Shown: positions 31,266 to 43,615 of the stretch, in pieces | Position numbering within the stretch: position 1 is the first letter of the stretch | Layout: every line of letters begins with the position of its first letter | Position numbers and translations under genes: made by a program | Notes under the pieces: generated by a model | Databases searched by the model: none | Seen by the model: the letters and a program-made list of their open reading frames with translations, nothing else | Told to the model about the DNA's origin: nothing | Source of the DNA: Kingdonia uniflora | Taxonomy: Eukaryota > Streptophyta > Magnoliopsida > Ranunculales > Circaeasteraceae | Assembly: GCA_014058105.1 (NCBI GenBank) | Contig: JACGCM010002399.1 | Span: forward strand, 447,501-511,500 | DNA: 64,000 nucleotides | Direction: 5' to 3'

Positions 31266-32320
31266 CTTTGTTGATAACGTAGGTAGATCAAAATTCTTGC
31301 TGGCAAGTTCCCCGTTTCTCCAAAAGCTCAACTTGGTTCGTGGTAGAAGTAGGCCAGAATATATTCATTTGCAATGTAAGTCATTCCCAACTTTTTCAAT
31401 AACTTCAAAACTCGCCATGCCGCCATTAATAACAATTTCATCACCTACTATGATACCTGCCACCCATTCATTTAGAAGAAAATAAGTAGAATAACAATTG
31501 GGTAACATTGTCCATCTTGATTCACAACCATATATTAGTTTTGTACCTTTATAAAACCCTTCATAATTTGCTTGGAGTGTAAATGGACGAGAACCTTCAA
31601 ACTTCTGTGTAGTAAACAGCCAGTTCAAGCCATCCTATTTTATCCATATGTAAACAAAAACCATTAAAACTGCACTTTTATCTAAATCGAACAAATTGCA
31701 TTAGAATGTTTACAATATATGAACGCACTTTACTTTAGTCCTCTATTCCTAGTATCTCAATAGCTAGAATATCTCATGGTGGAATAAAAACTACAGAAAG
31801 AAAATGGAGGTCCAAGAAGCAAAAGAGCCTTTATAATGATAATGCAATTTTTTCTAAGACCTCCGTATTAAAATTTAGGCTCTTTTACACTTACACTTCA
31901 ATGGTAAAAGAAGGTGTGCTCCTATGAAATAGGGTATCCTACCACCCATGTACCCGCTTTGTCTACAACAAAATGGTTAAAAATTTTGTGTCGCTGTAAT
32001 AGACTAATTAATAGTCTTACTTTGTTTTCATCCCGCCCTTTTCTCAGTCGTTTATTCCTTTTATAATGAATATCACAACGATTTTGCACTACCAGTACAA
32101 CTTTTCTCAATGCAGTTCATAGTTAATTAATCTGACGATATAACTAAACTAAGATATACCTCAGCTTTGATAGAAGAAGCACCACCATGATCAACCCTAT
32201 GCATTTGAATCCCCTCTGTATCAATAATCACCAAAATTTATAACCCCTCTTCCTCATTCAACCTCTTAACATTCCTAATCACATCCCTATGCCATTCCCT
32301 CGTAGATATAAGTTGAGAAT
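31266..32320 (-). pseudogene. Plastidial pyruvate kinase fragment (three exons) captured by C1
   Basis: Exons on the minus strand: about 32320-32160 (TREWHRDVIRNVKRLNEEEG, then IDTEGIQMHRVDHGGASSIK), 31634-31547 (DGLNWLFTTQKFEGSRPFTL, then QANYEGFYKG) and 31456-31266 (IIVGDEIVINGGMASFEVIE, KVGNDLHCK-stop, GLLLPRTKLSFWRNGELASK, NFDLPTLSTK). Donors GAG/GTATAT, AAAG/GTACAA and AAAG/GTCAGT and acceptors ATAG/G and GCAG/G are intact. The patterns REWH, DTEGSEIHMGDLGG-like, GDE.V.DGGM..FEVIEK and LPT.S.KD identify the alpha-type plastidial enzyme, which makes pyruvate and ATP from phosphoenolpyruvate. The active-site half is absent. Defects: a frameshift/stop at about 32215 and TGA at about 31380 in place of Cys. 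Confidence 0.8.
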
Positions 32321-33257
32321 GGTTAAATAAAGTTTTAAAAAATGGGTTTTAAGGAGAGAGCAAGAGTTTGAGTAAGAGCAAAGATAAGTAGATGATTAGA
32401 ATGCTGAAAAGGGGTTTTATAGAAACTACGACCACGGATCAGTGAATCCAAAAAAAACCGTAAATTCAAATCAAAATTTGTAAAGGAACAATTTGGGGAT
32501 TGAGGAATTTTCAGTTAAGAATACATTAATTGGGGGTTTGAGATTGAGGAATTGATTAAAAAAAATCATAAAGAGAATTAGGGGTTTGAGATTAGGATAC
32601 TTACTTGTAGATCGAGTAGAGCAATAATGAATTGGGTGAAAAGATAATAATCACAATAGCACCATTGTTTTGTAATCATTTGAGAAACCTTCAATTTGCA
32701 TAATCATTTCGAAAACATTGGCGACTAAAAATTTGTTTTCAAAAATTTGACGAAAATAATTCGATTCCAACAAGAAAGAACTTCAACAAAAGATTGTAAT
32801 TCGATTCAGAGATAGAGAAATAGAGGGAGAGAGTATACCCGTTGTATAACTTGCAATTCAATTCCTCAATTTTGCTGGTAATGGTTTCTCAATTTTGTTG
32901 ATTCTCTAATTTAGATGAAATCAAAGAGAAGAATTGCATCTGGAGAAGAATTGCATCTGAAGTTTGAAAAATTAGTGAGAAGAATTTGTACTCTTTCATT
33001 TCAATTCGAAGGGTTTGGAGTTATTAAGGATTTAGAGTTAAAACGAGAAACGACAGTCTCTAAAGTTAAAATTGAATGGTTTTCTCGGCTACAGGAGGAG
33101 TCAATTTTTATTTAGTCGAATATAAGAGGGGAAAAGTAAAAAAAGGATGGTGGTTCAAAAATAACAACTGTTAATGGAAGTCATATTGTTACAACAGAGC
33201 AACCAAGTTATAAATCTACCTTCAAAAGTGTCATTATTTATAGTTTTTGGCCTAGTG
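32321..33257. other. C1 terminal stretch, nothing recognised
   Basis: AT-rich. A 66-codon plus-strand frame at 32915 has no recognisable motif. The last 120 bases share short blocks with the opposite C1 end (for example gacttccatt on both sides). Confidence 0.4.
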
Positions 33258-34235
33258 ATTCATTGCAGAGCATGGCTTATACTGCTATAAGGTAATGCCA
33301 TTTGGTCTCAAGAATGCTGGAACCACGTATCAAAGATTGATGGCACAGATGTTGAAAGATCATCTTGGAAAAACGATGGAACTCTACATTGATAATATGT
33401 TGTGTAAAAGTCTTAAGATGGAGAACCATATTACAGATTTACGTACTACTTTTGAAATTCTCCATTTCTATAAGATGAGACTCAACCCTGACAAGTGCCA
33501 GTTCGGAGTCCAGTCGGGCAAATTCTTGGGACATTTGATCAGTAAGCGAGGCACAGAAGCTAATCCAGATCGTATTCCTGCTCTATTGTCTATGTCTTCT
33601 CCAAAAAGAAAGAAAGATGTACAGAAGTTAGCAGGCAAGATTGCTATAATAAATTGTTTCATCTAGAAGTCTTCAGATTGATGTATATGATTATTTGACC
33701 TATTGCGTGAAGGAACAACAATAAAAAAATCTAAGAAGGATTCTAAGATCGAGTGGACAGTAGAATGCGAAGCAGCATTTCAGGAACTCAAACGTTATTT
33801 GGGTAAACCACCAGTGATGAGTACACCTAATGAAGGGGAAGAACATACCATATATCTTGCAATTACCGATGAATCATTAAGTTTTGTTCTCATTGGACTT
33901 GATGAGAAGACGGAGAAACCAGTCTAATTCATCAGCAAAACTCTTACTCTATCAGAATCTCGGTATACCAAGATCAAGAAATTGGTCTTAGCTCTCGTTT
34001 ACACGTCGTGGATGTTGAAACAATATTTTCAAGCCCACTCAGTTCAAGTAATACCAAATTATCTTTTACGAGAAATCTTATCCAAGCGAGAGAAATCTAG
34101 ATGAGTACAACAATGGCCGGTAACTCCTGGTGAACATGACATTCATTTTGAACCACGACATTCTGAAAAAGGTCAAGCAGTAGCAGATTTCCTTGTAGAC
34201 TTCTCAGTAGAAGATCCTAACTGGGAAGATGACAG
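33258..34235 (+). pseudogene. G1 reverse transcriptase, C-terminal part and connection
   Basis: Reads EHGLYCYKVMPFGLKNAGTT, YQRLMAQMLKDHLGK, MELYIDNMLCKSLK, then HLISKRGTEANPDRIPAL, KDVQKLAGKIAIINCFI and the connection/RNase H start (EWTVECEAAFQELKRYLGKP, PVMSTPNEGEEHTIYLAITD). VMPFGLKNA is RT block 4. The YXDD active site reads YIDN, so the second catalytic Asp is lost. Stops occur in place of Ser (TAG, about 33665), Trp and others. Confidence 0.85.
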
Positions 34236-34239
34236 TACA

Positions 34240-34686
34240 AATTTCAATGAAGAATAGTTTAAAGAAAAGTCAGGCTGGATAACTCAAAAGGGATGGCGTC
34301 TTTTAACTAATGGATCATCTAGACCTGCAGGATCAGGCATCGGAATTGTACCTATCACACTTTCCAATAATAGGATCGAGAAAGCAATTAGACTAAATTT
34401 CGAAGCTACCAATAATGAGGTTGAATATGAGGCAATGATTCATGGTCTAGATATGGTGCTCGAAATTAGAGTTTCTGAGTTATCTGTGTATACGGACTCT
34501 TTACTCATTGTGAATCATTACACAAAAAAATCCCAGAAGAACGGAAAAATGATTGATTACGCAGTAGTAGTAGCCGACAGAATGTACAGATTCAAGAGGA
34601 TTACTATTGAATATTTACCGCACGGAGAAAATAGACATTCTGATTCCCTTGCCTATCTAGTAGGAGTCCTCGGCACAGAAGCTTGA
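34240..34686 (+). pseudogene. G1 RNase H domain
   Basis: Reads GWRLLTNGSSRPAGSGIGIV, LNFEATNNEVEYEAMIHGLD, LSVYTDSLLIVNHY and HGENRHSDSLAYLVG. The four carboxylates of RNase H are N (was D, in LLTNGSS), E (EYEAM), D (YTDS) and D (HSDS), so the first is mutated. It would degrade RNA in RNA/DNA hybrids during reverse transcription. Confidence 0.85.
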
Positions 34687-34949
34687 TATCTGAAGATCAA
34701 AATATTATCCACCCCCAGCATTAACATAATAAGTTCAAATTTTGTTAATAGTGGGGGCGTTGAAGATGACGAGGACAATTAGAGACAACATTTCCTTACA
34801 TATATTGGAAATGAAAATATGTTTGATGGAGAACTCCCTAAGGATCGTACTGAGAGAAGACGTGTGCTTGATAATGCTAAGCAATACCTCGTAGAAAATG
34901 ATCTCTTATACAAAATTTTGGTCATAGGGCCGTACCTCGAATGTTTATC

Positions 34950-36027
34950 GAACTAAGATTCACAAAAAATCTTGTATTAACTTCACGAACGCACTTACGG
35001 TTCCCATGCAGCAGGACGATCTCTAGCCAATCGAGCTCTTACTCAATGAGTCTTTTGGCCTAAAATGAAAGCTCAAGCCATTACACTTACAAGCAAGTGC
35101 GATGCCTGCCAACGACATCGCCCCAAAATTCGAGCTCCAGCCTTGGAACTCCATTTCAGCAACATTGTTTGGTCATTCAAAAGATGGGCCATCGACGTCG
35201 TAGGAGAATTCTCCACTACACTAGGCAAAAGGAAGCACCTCCTCGTAGCAACGGATTACTTCACCAAATGGGTGGAAGAAGTTCCTATATGTCGCACACG
35301 AGAAGACCAAATCATTAAATTTATATGGGAAACCATCATCATTTGGTTTGGCTACCCTCATCTCATCAAAATCGATAATGGATGTCAATTTGCTGGCTCT
35401 AGAGTCGTTAAGTTCATCAATCACGACAACATCATCCACTCTCCTTCCAATCCATACTACCCATAAGGAAATGGTCAGGCAAAACTCACTAATTGAACTA
35501 TCATGGATGGAATCAAAAAGTTTTTGACAGAGAAGAACGGTAATTGGATCTAAGAATTACCACATGTATTATGCGCATATTGCACAACACCTCGAGTATC
35601 GACTGAATGCACGCCGTTCTTACTAGCATATGGTACAGAAGCAATCATCCCCACCCAATATCATTACTCATTACACGATCATACCATAAAAAATGAGGAA
35701 AATGAATTTCAGTTGGCATGTAACATGAACTGAATCGAGGAAACTAGAGACAGAGCAATCATGAACTTGGGAAGGTACCATCAGGCTTTATCCTGATTTT
35801 ATAGCAAACGAGTTTGTCATAGAGAGTTCAAAATCAAAGATCTCATCCTCCGTGGAATCCCAAAACACAGAAAAGAAGTTAATGCTGTGACGCTGACCGA
35901 AAATTGGGAAGGTCCTTTCGTCATTGTTAGAAAAAGTGGCCTTGGTTCTTACGATCTCCCTACCAATCATGAAGAACGAATACCTAATCCTTGGAACACG
36001 GGGAGATTAAAGCTATATCGAATATGA
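34950..36027 (+). pseudogene. G1 integrase
   Basis: The zinc-binding part is LHERTYGSHAAGRSLANRAL...CDACQRH (H-H-C-C). The core reads WAIDVVGEFSTTLGKRKHLL, VATDYFTKWVEEVPICRTRE, FGYPHLIKIDNGCQF and YYP-stop-GNGQAKLTN. Of the DDE triad, the first two Asp are present (WAID, KIDNG) and the Glu (GQAESTN in relatives) is Lys. A C-terminal part (NWEGPFVIVRKSGLGSYDLP, then NPWNTGRLKLYRI and TGA at about 36025) is recognisable. Stops replace Gln/Arg codons at several points. Confidence 0.85.
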
Positions 36028-36290
36028 TAATCTATCACAATGTACTTCTCTAAATAAATCTATCATCCTGTATGTCGATCTTACATCAATGAAATACTTA
36101 TGTTTGATGTTCATACATCTGAGTACTTTTTACTATTTTATTTAGTACTCTATCTGACATTATTTATACGTCAATCTTACAACAATGAAATACTTGTGTC
36201 TGATATCCCTACATAATAGTACTTTTCTAATATATCATACAAGTACTAATATACAGAATTGTTGCTTCAGCCAATTCGATCTTCTAAATA

Positions 36291-36485
36291 CATTACAGGT
36301 CGATAATTGGTTTGTCCAAATTGACCGAACAGAGTACATATTACAGGTCAATTATTGGTTTACTCAATTCGACCAACCCATCTAATACATTATAGGTCGA
36401 TAATTGGTTTGTCCAATTCGACCAAACAGAGTACATATTAGAGGTCGGTTATTGGTTTACCCAATTCGACCAATTCATATATAGA
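36291..36485. repeat. Tandem repeat downstream of the G1 integrase
   Basis: Two units of about 97 bp (start 36291 and 36388), each made of two related halves: ggtcgataattggtttgtcc and ggtcaattattggtttactc, both followed by aattcgacca. Weaker ttgttgcttcagccaaactg repeats extend to about 36650. Tandem repeats in the long 3' untranslated region are common in Tat/Ogre elements. Confidence 0.85.
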
Positions 36486-36835
36486 TTACGCGTCTAAACA
36501 TTACAGATTATTTGTTGTTTTAGCCAGACTGATCATCTATTAGATTACAAATCGTTTGTTGCTTCAGCCAAACTGATCATATATTACATTATAGGTCCTT
36601 TATAGCTTCAGCCAAACCAATCTTCTATGTTCTTCAACGATTGTTGCATTAGCCAAACCAACCCTTTACTACACGACAACCTTTGGACTCATTCTATAAA
36701 GCAGATACCCAACTCTATCATTGGTTCATCATAAGGTTAGTACAGATCATTCTTTTTATCAACAATCCTATCTTCATACACTCTATTTGTTGTATTCGTT
36801 TAGTATACATAAAACCTAATCACAATCGTTACGCC

Positions 36836-38349
36836 TCATTCCTCACTAGAGCTTTCACTTGAACTGTCACCTGGAGGATTTTCAGCATTACTTGAACACC
36901 CCTTATACAAATGGCGACGCATAAACTCCAACATCCTCCCCACAACAATTTGTTTGCCTTCCTTAATCATACTCTCTTTGAGAGCCCCAATTCGTGACAC
37001 CATGGGATCCAGATACTCAAATCGAACCAACTTCATTTCACACTGGACACCTTTTACAACTAACTTGTCATAAACAATTCTACTTTCTGCTTCTAATTTG
37101 TTGAACTCCGCTACAAATAATAAAATAATTGCTGTCATATCTCTCTCGTACACATCACCTGCCTCACTTTTTACCCGTTTAAACAAAATATGCCCGTTAA
37201 GTTTATTTTGAGCTTCCTTCAGCATAGCCTCTAAATGTGCACAGGGTCTATCCAATGTTTCTTTTTCCTTGTACACGTCAGCATTCCGAGATTCCAACAC
37301 TGTTATGAATTCGTCCATATGGCAAACCATTGACATTGCCCCCTCCACTTCAGTATCACGATAATTTTTATTTACAGTACTATCGTCAAGACTTATCACA
37401 GCCCTAAACAGATCTGCCCCACTTGGTATTCGCATCACGCAACTTCGTGTTTTCCGCTTTATACTCTAAGTTATCTAACTCCCGCGATTGAATGGTATGT
37501 TCTAGCATATATATCTTGCCCCAAGTCTTATTTATTTTTTCATTCTGCTGATTACCAGCCACTTCCATCTTTCTTATCATCATAACAGCAACCGACCACA
37601 ATACTTTATACTTCAAAGCACGAGCTCGCATATTAACCATCTCCGCTTCCAGCATATTTACCTGAAATTTCAAGTCTTTTACATTACCCCCTTTTTCCTC
37701 TAACACTGCCAACAGTTTTGTAATTCAATTTCGAGCGGATATCTAGTTCGCCCTAAAGTACTTAAAAAATTCAACCTTATTCACTTCACTGAATAGTTCG
37801 GTCTCTGTCTTCTGCAGTTTATCAGTCAAACAAAGTACTATTTTTTGCTCTTTTGATCTCTCTAACTTCGTTTCTTCTTCTAATTCAATAACACTCTTTA
37901 GTACCCCTGACACAAATTTAGTTCAACTTTCAATTGCTCGTTCTGAACATGGAATGCGTCACATTAACTTTGGACAGCTTCCAGTTTTACCTGTCATTAC
38001 AGTTTACATTTATCATAATTCATTAATAGAGACAGATTGCATATCACAGTTAACAAATTTAAATAAAGAACGTGATATCTAAATAATATCGATATATCAT
38101 TCTATTTATCATCACAGATATTTCATTTATCATCAAAACAAAATAGTATACAACGATCTTTCATGTACAAGGTTGGTAACAAACTAGAACGCCCTATTTT
38201 CCCTTTTTCGAGATATGCGAGGAGTGCCATTTATCTCTCAAACTCTTTCTATTCGTTACTTGTACATCTATAAGAGCTATAAAGGTCACCACTTCCTGCT
38301 GGCATTGTTTGTGCCATGATCGGGGGATCAGCCTCTCGACCTCCTCCAC
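36836..38349 (-). pseudogene. G1 antisense ORF region, C-terminal part
   Basis: The minus strand is open in long pieces. 37712-37404 begins MAVLEEKGGNVKDLKFQVNM and is coiled-coil. 37438-36836 (200 codons) has FKRVKSEAGDVYERDMTAII, LMVSRIGALKESMIKEGKQI-like helices and ends in an acidic serine tail (PPGDSSSESSSEE). The part at 38349-38190 (VEEVERLIPRSWHKQCQQEV) continues in frame from 46097 when C2 is removed. Antisense ORFs between integrase and the 3' LTR are a feature of Tat elements; their function is unknown. A DNA- or RNA-interacting coiled-coil protein is a guess. Confidence 0.65.
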
Positions 38350-38880
38350 CACTATATGAATAACTCAATTTTATGACGGGCCAAAACCGTCGTTAACGCT
38401 CCTTTGTGACGGTTTTAGACCGTCGCGATTCCCGTCGCTAACGAGCCGTCGTTTATATATTTCGACAGAAAAGACCCGCCGCAAAGACATAAATTTTGTG
38501 ACGGTCTCTCCCCATCGATAATTTGGGTCAATTCTGAACCGTCGCAAACTTGCTTAAATGTAGTATCCCAAAGTAGCTATTACGACAGCTTTGGTTAGTT
38601 GGAGATTTTGTTGTTTATTTACGACTAATTCTCCAGAAAAGTCTATTTATGAAACAACTAAAATAAATTTGTTGTATTCACTGTCCTTGATTTGCAACAA
38701 TTGCATTGTATAAAACTAAATAACATAAAAAGAAAACACCATATGAAAGAAAATAAATTTCATTTTATTATAAAAATGATGAAGTACATACAATAGGCCA
38801 ATCACATTGTGCAGCTTTCAACAATAGATTATACAATTTTAGTCTAATACCTCAAGAACCAAGTACATTGTTAATTTCAA

Positions 38881-39310
38881 GCATGTCGGTTACCTACATT
38901 GAATGCAACAATGCCCTCAACTGCTCGTTTTCCGCCATGAGCTCTTGCTTCTTAACCTCATAAGCGTTCACCTGCAGTTGCAAAAGGTATAAATACATTA
39001 AATAACAATCTAAGGAATTTTTCATACACTATCGAAATGTTAAAACATGAATAAGATACTCGTCATTCTTCCAATCATTTTCTAGAAGCCAGTGTCAGCT
39101 TTCTTTCCATTCCAGGTTCCACGCGGGCGCCCTTCTTTCTATTTTCACATATCATTTCGTTATTATGAAATATAACTTTAATTGTCTTCCACTATGTACG
39201 AAAAAACGCAAGTTAACTGATGAATACCTGAAATAAATTCAGTATCTCCATGCCTGACTTGGACTCCTTTTTCTCCATCAACACTTGATTTAGTTTCTCC
39301 TATAATGCAT
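38881..39310 (-). pseudogene. Possible CACTA TNPA-like C-terminal exons in C2
   Basis: Exon-like pieces on the minus strand: EKLNQVLMEKKESKSGMEIL (39300-39240, followed by ttcag/gtattc) and LQVNAYEVKKQELMAENEQL followed by RALLHSM and TAG (38972-38895). Short coiled-coil C-termini of this kind are common in plant En/Spm-type transposon proteins, and the place close to one terminus fits. The identification is tentative. Confidence 0.35.
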
Positions 39311-39319
39311 AAAATCATG

Positions 39320-40349
39320 GATCCTTACTTTTATTATCATCACAACAAGTACAACACCTCTATGTTGTTCACTTAATCCAAACCTAAACCAATATTTCCA
39401 AAATGAAAAGTAAATTCCACTTTGATCACAAAAGCTAAAAGTGATGTCTTTAGATAAGATTATATAGGACAGTAAAATAATAAAATGATTACCAATATGA
39501 AAATAACAGCAATGTATAAACCTTAATTAGCATAACATACTAGAAAATAGAGGTCATAAATAATATATGGCACAAGCTTCTTAACATGGAAAGGAGCATA
39601 AGCCTCATACTACGCAAGTTAAGCACTATCTACTTTTGCAAGAGCACAAGTCTTTATTACTGTGGATTTCAGAAAATCGGTTCCAGTTAAGAAACTAAAA
39701 GAAGAACAATCAAAAAACAAAATGTGGTGAATTAATTATGGCCTACTATAAGAAGCTCTAACAAGTTGGAGTTAATAGATATGTAGAGAAGCAAAGAGTG
39801 CTACTGCCACAGAACAACAGATAATAAGAATACGAATAGATGAACACTTACAGTAATTGTAGATACAGCAAGGTCGGCCATCTCCCTTGGATCTTTGTGA
39901 TAGTAGTTCCCAAAGTAAAGAACTATTGCATAGTACCACATCACCGGAAAGACAAATCCCAATAGAAATTTGCAAAGAGTAGGTGAAACCATGAGACGTA
40001 TACCCGTGAGATGTATACATGTACATAAACATGAGGGCATAAGCATTTGAGGAATAAGAAACATATGGCGAATTGTAGTTTGCTATTACTCCCGAATCTT
40101 TCTATGTATATTTTGAATCTGATTTTTGTGAGAAAACACACGATCTCAATGATATCTGATTGAAGTTGTGAAATTTCATTGAATGCAGTTTGGATTGGAT
40201 ATATTGTCCTAACAACATCTGTTGTCAATAAATAAAATAAAATAAAATGGAAGCTAGAATTTGAATAAAATAAAATGGAATAAATAAATAAAATAAAATA
40301 AAAGTCTTTATAGCATGGAATAAATAAAATGGAAGCTAGAATTTGAAAA
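39320..40349. other. C2 internal stretch, nothing recognised
   Basis: AT-rich, with an (aataa)n-like run at about 40230-40330 (aaataaaataaaatggaa). Overlapping minus-strand frames near 39780-40230 look like chance. Confidence 0.4.
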
Positions 40350-41573
40350 TGGGAGCTCCACTTAGAAGCATAGACGTAGAGGCCAAGATCTTTATTATTG
40401 ATAACGCCCTTATCTATCCTAGATTGGTAAAAGGATTCTTTTAGAATTAAGATGAATTATTGGACAATGCTTTCTTTTAGTAAGGCGACTGCACAACTAC
40501 CCCATCCAGCTCCAGTTAGTCTTGCCCCAAGAGCTCCATTGTCCCCGCAGATTTTTACGAGTTGTTCTAACTCTGCACAACTACAATCGTACAAAACACT
40601 GCAGCTGTAATGGCTTTCGTTCAGGAGATCCCCAAGCTTCTTTAGCATCTCCTCATCACTTAGATTTGATGATACAGTGTACTTAAAAGCATGAACATGC
40701 TTAGCTTCCAAGTATACATGAGAAGCACGCTCGTTGAAGACTGATAGCAGATTTTCCTTTGTGATTTTCCCAATATCTTCAGCTCTATATGGCTACTCGC
40801 TGAGAAACACCTTAACAGCAAGGATAGGATCAGATGACGCATGACTAGTACTGACAAAGATATGCACAACTCCAAATCAGACAAAGTTTTCTATTGGGCA
40901 ATTGCCTCCTGCGGTTCATTCCAAGCTTTATGGCAAGCATAATAGCTGCTAGACGGGCATTCTACAATCTGCTTATTATAATTTGTTGCAGCCATTACTG
41001 CTTTCTCCGATTCTGCCATTATAGCAACTGTTGAAGAACAAACAAATACGGCTGAGCTTGATAATCCAGATCCTGTTGGAACTGCTTCATTAACTAGAGC
41101 ATCAAGGCCAACTGATACACCAATAATTATTTCTTTTGATTTAGCAAACTTGTGGTATCTATCCTTTGTACCCGGCAAAAGGAGTAATGGCCCCATTTGT
41201 GATTCTTCAAATCAATATCTTGATGAGGGTCCGCAGGAAAGTACACATGCTATACTTCTGACCATTAGCATTAGCAATTCTAAGAAACTTAGGAGACTCC
41301 GCGACATCATGTTTCCTAATCGCAACAATAGTATCTTGTCTTATAGCCATTGGCAACACCGAATACCCCTCGTATTCAATATGCTCCCCAATCAAATTCA
41401 CTCTACCCGGTGATCTCGCGTAGAGCTCAGGTTGGTGCCCATAGACCTCGAGAAACTTCGATTTGATGTTATCAAAACGAAGCTGATCAGCTTCTTCGTG
41501 CTGCGATCCGTTGCCGTAGAATGGTTCAAGGGAGGTGAACACTGGTAATGGAAAATCTTCACATTTTGCCATT
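40350..41573 (-). pseudogene. Galactokinase copy with skipped exons and frameshifts, carried by C2
   Basis: From ATG at 41573 the minus strand reads MAKCEDFPLPVFTSLEPFYG, YARSPGRVNLIGEHIEYEGY (the galactokinase signature) and SVLPMAIRQDTIVAIRKHD. After a frameshift it goes on through VPTGSGLSSSAVFVCSSTVA (GHMP kinase ATP motif), then jumps directly to ESEKAVMAATNYNKQIVEC, leaving out about 70 residues of the family. Later come [40 protein letters not shown] and [20 protein letters not shown] (the C-terminal GHMP motif). Galactokinase phosphorylates galactose to galactose-1-phosphate. The coding blocks follow each other without introns, so the copy may come from a partly spliced RNA. Frameshifts and stops make it a pseudogene. 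Confidence 0.88.
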
Positions 41574-42124
41574 ATGTACGAAAAAGAAGAGACAAGAGAA
41601 GGTGTTGGAAGATTACTATCAATGGATAGTTGTAGATAAATTTTATTCATCTCATATAGAGGCATTTATAGGAAAGAAACTTGCAATTCAAGTCAGACTA
41701 GGATTTGTAGCTTAAGTCATATATCATGTAATCACAATAATATAATGATTCTAGAACATGTGATTATACAAATCACAGTTTAAGTTTATAGATTCAATGT
41801 CTACGTATCATAACATTAAGCTTTAAACGGTACCTGCATTATAGCTAGACATCCTATGTATCCACAGATATCACAGTTTTATAACCCCATCCTTCAAGAT
41901 CCAAGATGCTGACAAACTTCTCATTTGGTCTTGACATACTGCAAAGATCTCACAGTTTTATCGACTTTTGAAAGAAACAGCAAAGATGGCCGTCATATAC
42001 AGTAGTAGAGAAATATTTACCTGGAACATATTTTGTCTAGAGAATAGACCATAAGACCTGTAATACAAGAAATCGACAAGTTAACCAAGATTGTAAGTCC
42101 TCCTCCATCTAGCATAGTAGTATC

Positions 42125-42645
42125 TATCTGTTTATATATAAGAAGAACATACGCCTAAGATCCTCAATTCCTTTTGTGCCTTTGGTAGGGACATGTCTGC
42201 CACCAAGGACAACCGATATAGGTCGCCTTGTCTTATCCCATCCTGATAGAAACACCTTGTTCTGCCCAAGTTCAGATGGTATTTTTGATTCGGAAATTGA
42301 GCCATTGGGGACAAATCTTGCTCTCCATTCAAGGTACTTAAGAAAATGGGTAGAAGCTTTCTCAATGTCTAGCTTACAGGAACGCAAAAACCTCCTTATC
42401 AGAAGGTCATCGACATCCTGCATGAATGGCTACATCTAGAATTACTTGCTTATTACAGTAGAGGATATTCAACTGAGAGTCAATGGTCAGAAAAATAAGA
42501 AAAATAAAAAAAGTACCTTTGCAGAAGGATCTTGTTTCTCCACATTAGCTCTCATAAGACAAACTTTAGTCTGCTCCGTCTCGTTGTTACCTTGTACACT
42601 TTTTACAGCTACTTCGTCTCTAAGCGGATTCATTTTCTGTGCAAA
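42125..42645 (-). pseudogene. SEC14/CRAL-TRIO phosphatidylinositol-transfer protein, two exons in C2
   Basis: Exon 42645-42517 (QTKVCLMRANVEKQDPSAK, donor AAAG/GTACTT) and exon 42417-42125 (DVDDLLIRRFLRSCKLDIEK, ASTHFLKYLEWRARFVPNGS, QNKVFLSGWDKTRRPISVVL) are joined by an intron with acceptor ATGCAG/GATG. This is the CRAL-TRIO N-terminal helix domain and the start of the lipid-binding domain of plant SEC14-like proteins. The lipid pocket and its C-terminal half are absent past LRRMFFLYI. The frame is clean over both exons. It lies on the same strand as the galactokinase copy, 550 bp away. Confidence 0.82.
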
Positions 42646-43615
42646 CTGAAATTTCAATCATCAAAAGCAGTTTTGATCATATTCAAAGTTCAAACAATGA
42701 AAGGGTAACTTATATACAAACTTGAAACTACCTACACGTATACGGCAGGGGGCATTATTGCCCTTATTTTGACGACACAACTTTTTGGAGGAGCGATTTA
42801 ATTCGGATTTGACCTTTTTTCCTTTGTGGGGGCTCATCTTATCGTAATAGCGGTGGCTTTGGCTGATGGAACATTGTCCTCCCGTTGTAATTTTCTACCT
42901 TTGATTTTTTTTCTTGCTAACAGAAGCTGTCAAAGTTGTTGGAAGATTTTTTGCCATTTATAGAAATTACGAAGGTTTTGGTAATTTTATTTATTTACTT
43001 ATATGATGTTACTGACATTTTCTTAACAATCATATGCTTTACTTTTATAACTGGACATCATGAAACAAAATTTGCGTAGAAAATGCATCAACAAATAAAG
43101 AAGGCCGTGTGTAACTGCATAAGAAGCACGGAAAGCTACTGACACATGTATACTATGAATCTCTTTTAATGAGAAAGACCATCTACAACCTACTAGTATA
43201 ATGACAGATGAACTTATACAACTTGAACATGTATAGTCTACTTGTGATGTGATCCTAGTTTGAGAAGAACCTAAACCTACTCCGAAAAAAGGAGTCATAA
43301 AACTGAAAGTTGCAAGAGCAATGGATTCAGTCTTTTTTCCCGTCTTTCTCAAAGATAGGGAGGGACTTTGAAATTATGAGGGACCGTACCTTGGCATGTT
43401 AATCAATCCTGAACCACAAATCAAAACCACTTGCTCCAAAAGTTGAACAGAAATAGTAATGAAGGTAGATATATATATAAAGATAAGAGGAGACTTAACA
43501 ATATCATGACTTGTTCATGCACAAACTGCTGGGAAGCCAAACACATGGTAAAAGAATGGTAAACCATCTTCACCGACATTCGATATGCCAAACGAAATTG
43601 TAAATGTAGCAGATC
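42646..43615. other. C2 internal stretch, nothing recognised
   Basis: No recognisable protein. A minus-strand frame of 109 codons at 43352-43023 lacks any motif known to me. Confidence 0.4.

Larger units (their letters stand above)
23839..33257 (-). mobile_element. C1: 9.4-kb CACTA transposon carrying fragments of at least four host genes
   Basis: The left end cactaggccaaaac and the reverse complement of the right end cactaggccaaaaac match. The 3-bp target duplication ATT is at 23836-23838 and 33258-33260. Subterminal gtcgt/acgac motifs crowd 23870-24260. Excision of the element with one ATT restores the G1 RT frame (AF-IAEHG). No CACTA transposase (TNPD/TNPA-like) was recognised inside, so it is probably non-autonomous. 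All four recognised gene fragments lie on the minus strand. The strand given is that of the cargo. Confidence 0.93.

Noticed and set aside
35221..35439. Minus-strand 72-codon frame in the G1 integrase
   Set aside because: Shadow of the integrase core on the plus strand, without its own motif.
37960..38349. A G1 3' LTR just before C2
   Set aside because: No similarity to 20235-20977; the stretch continues the antisense reading frame.
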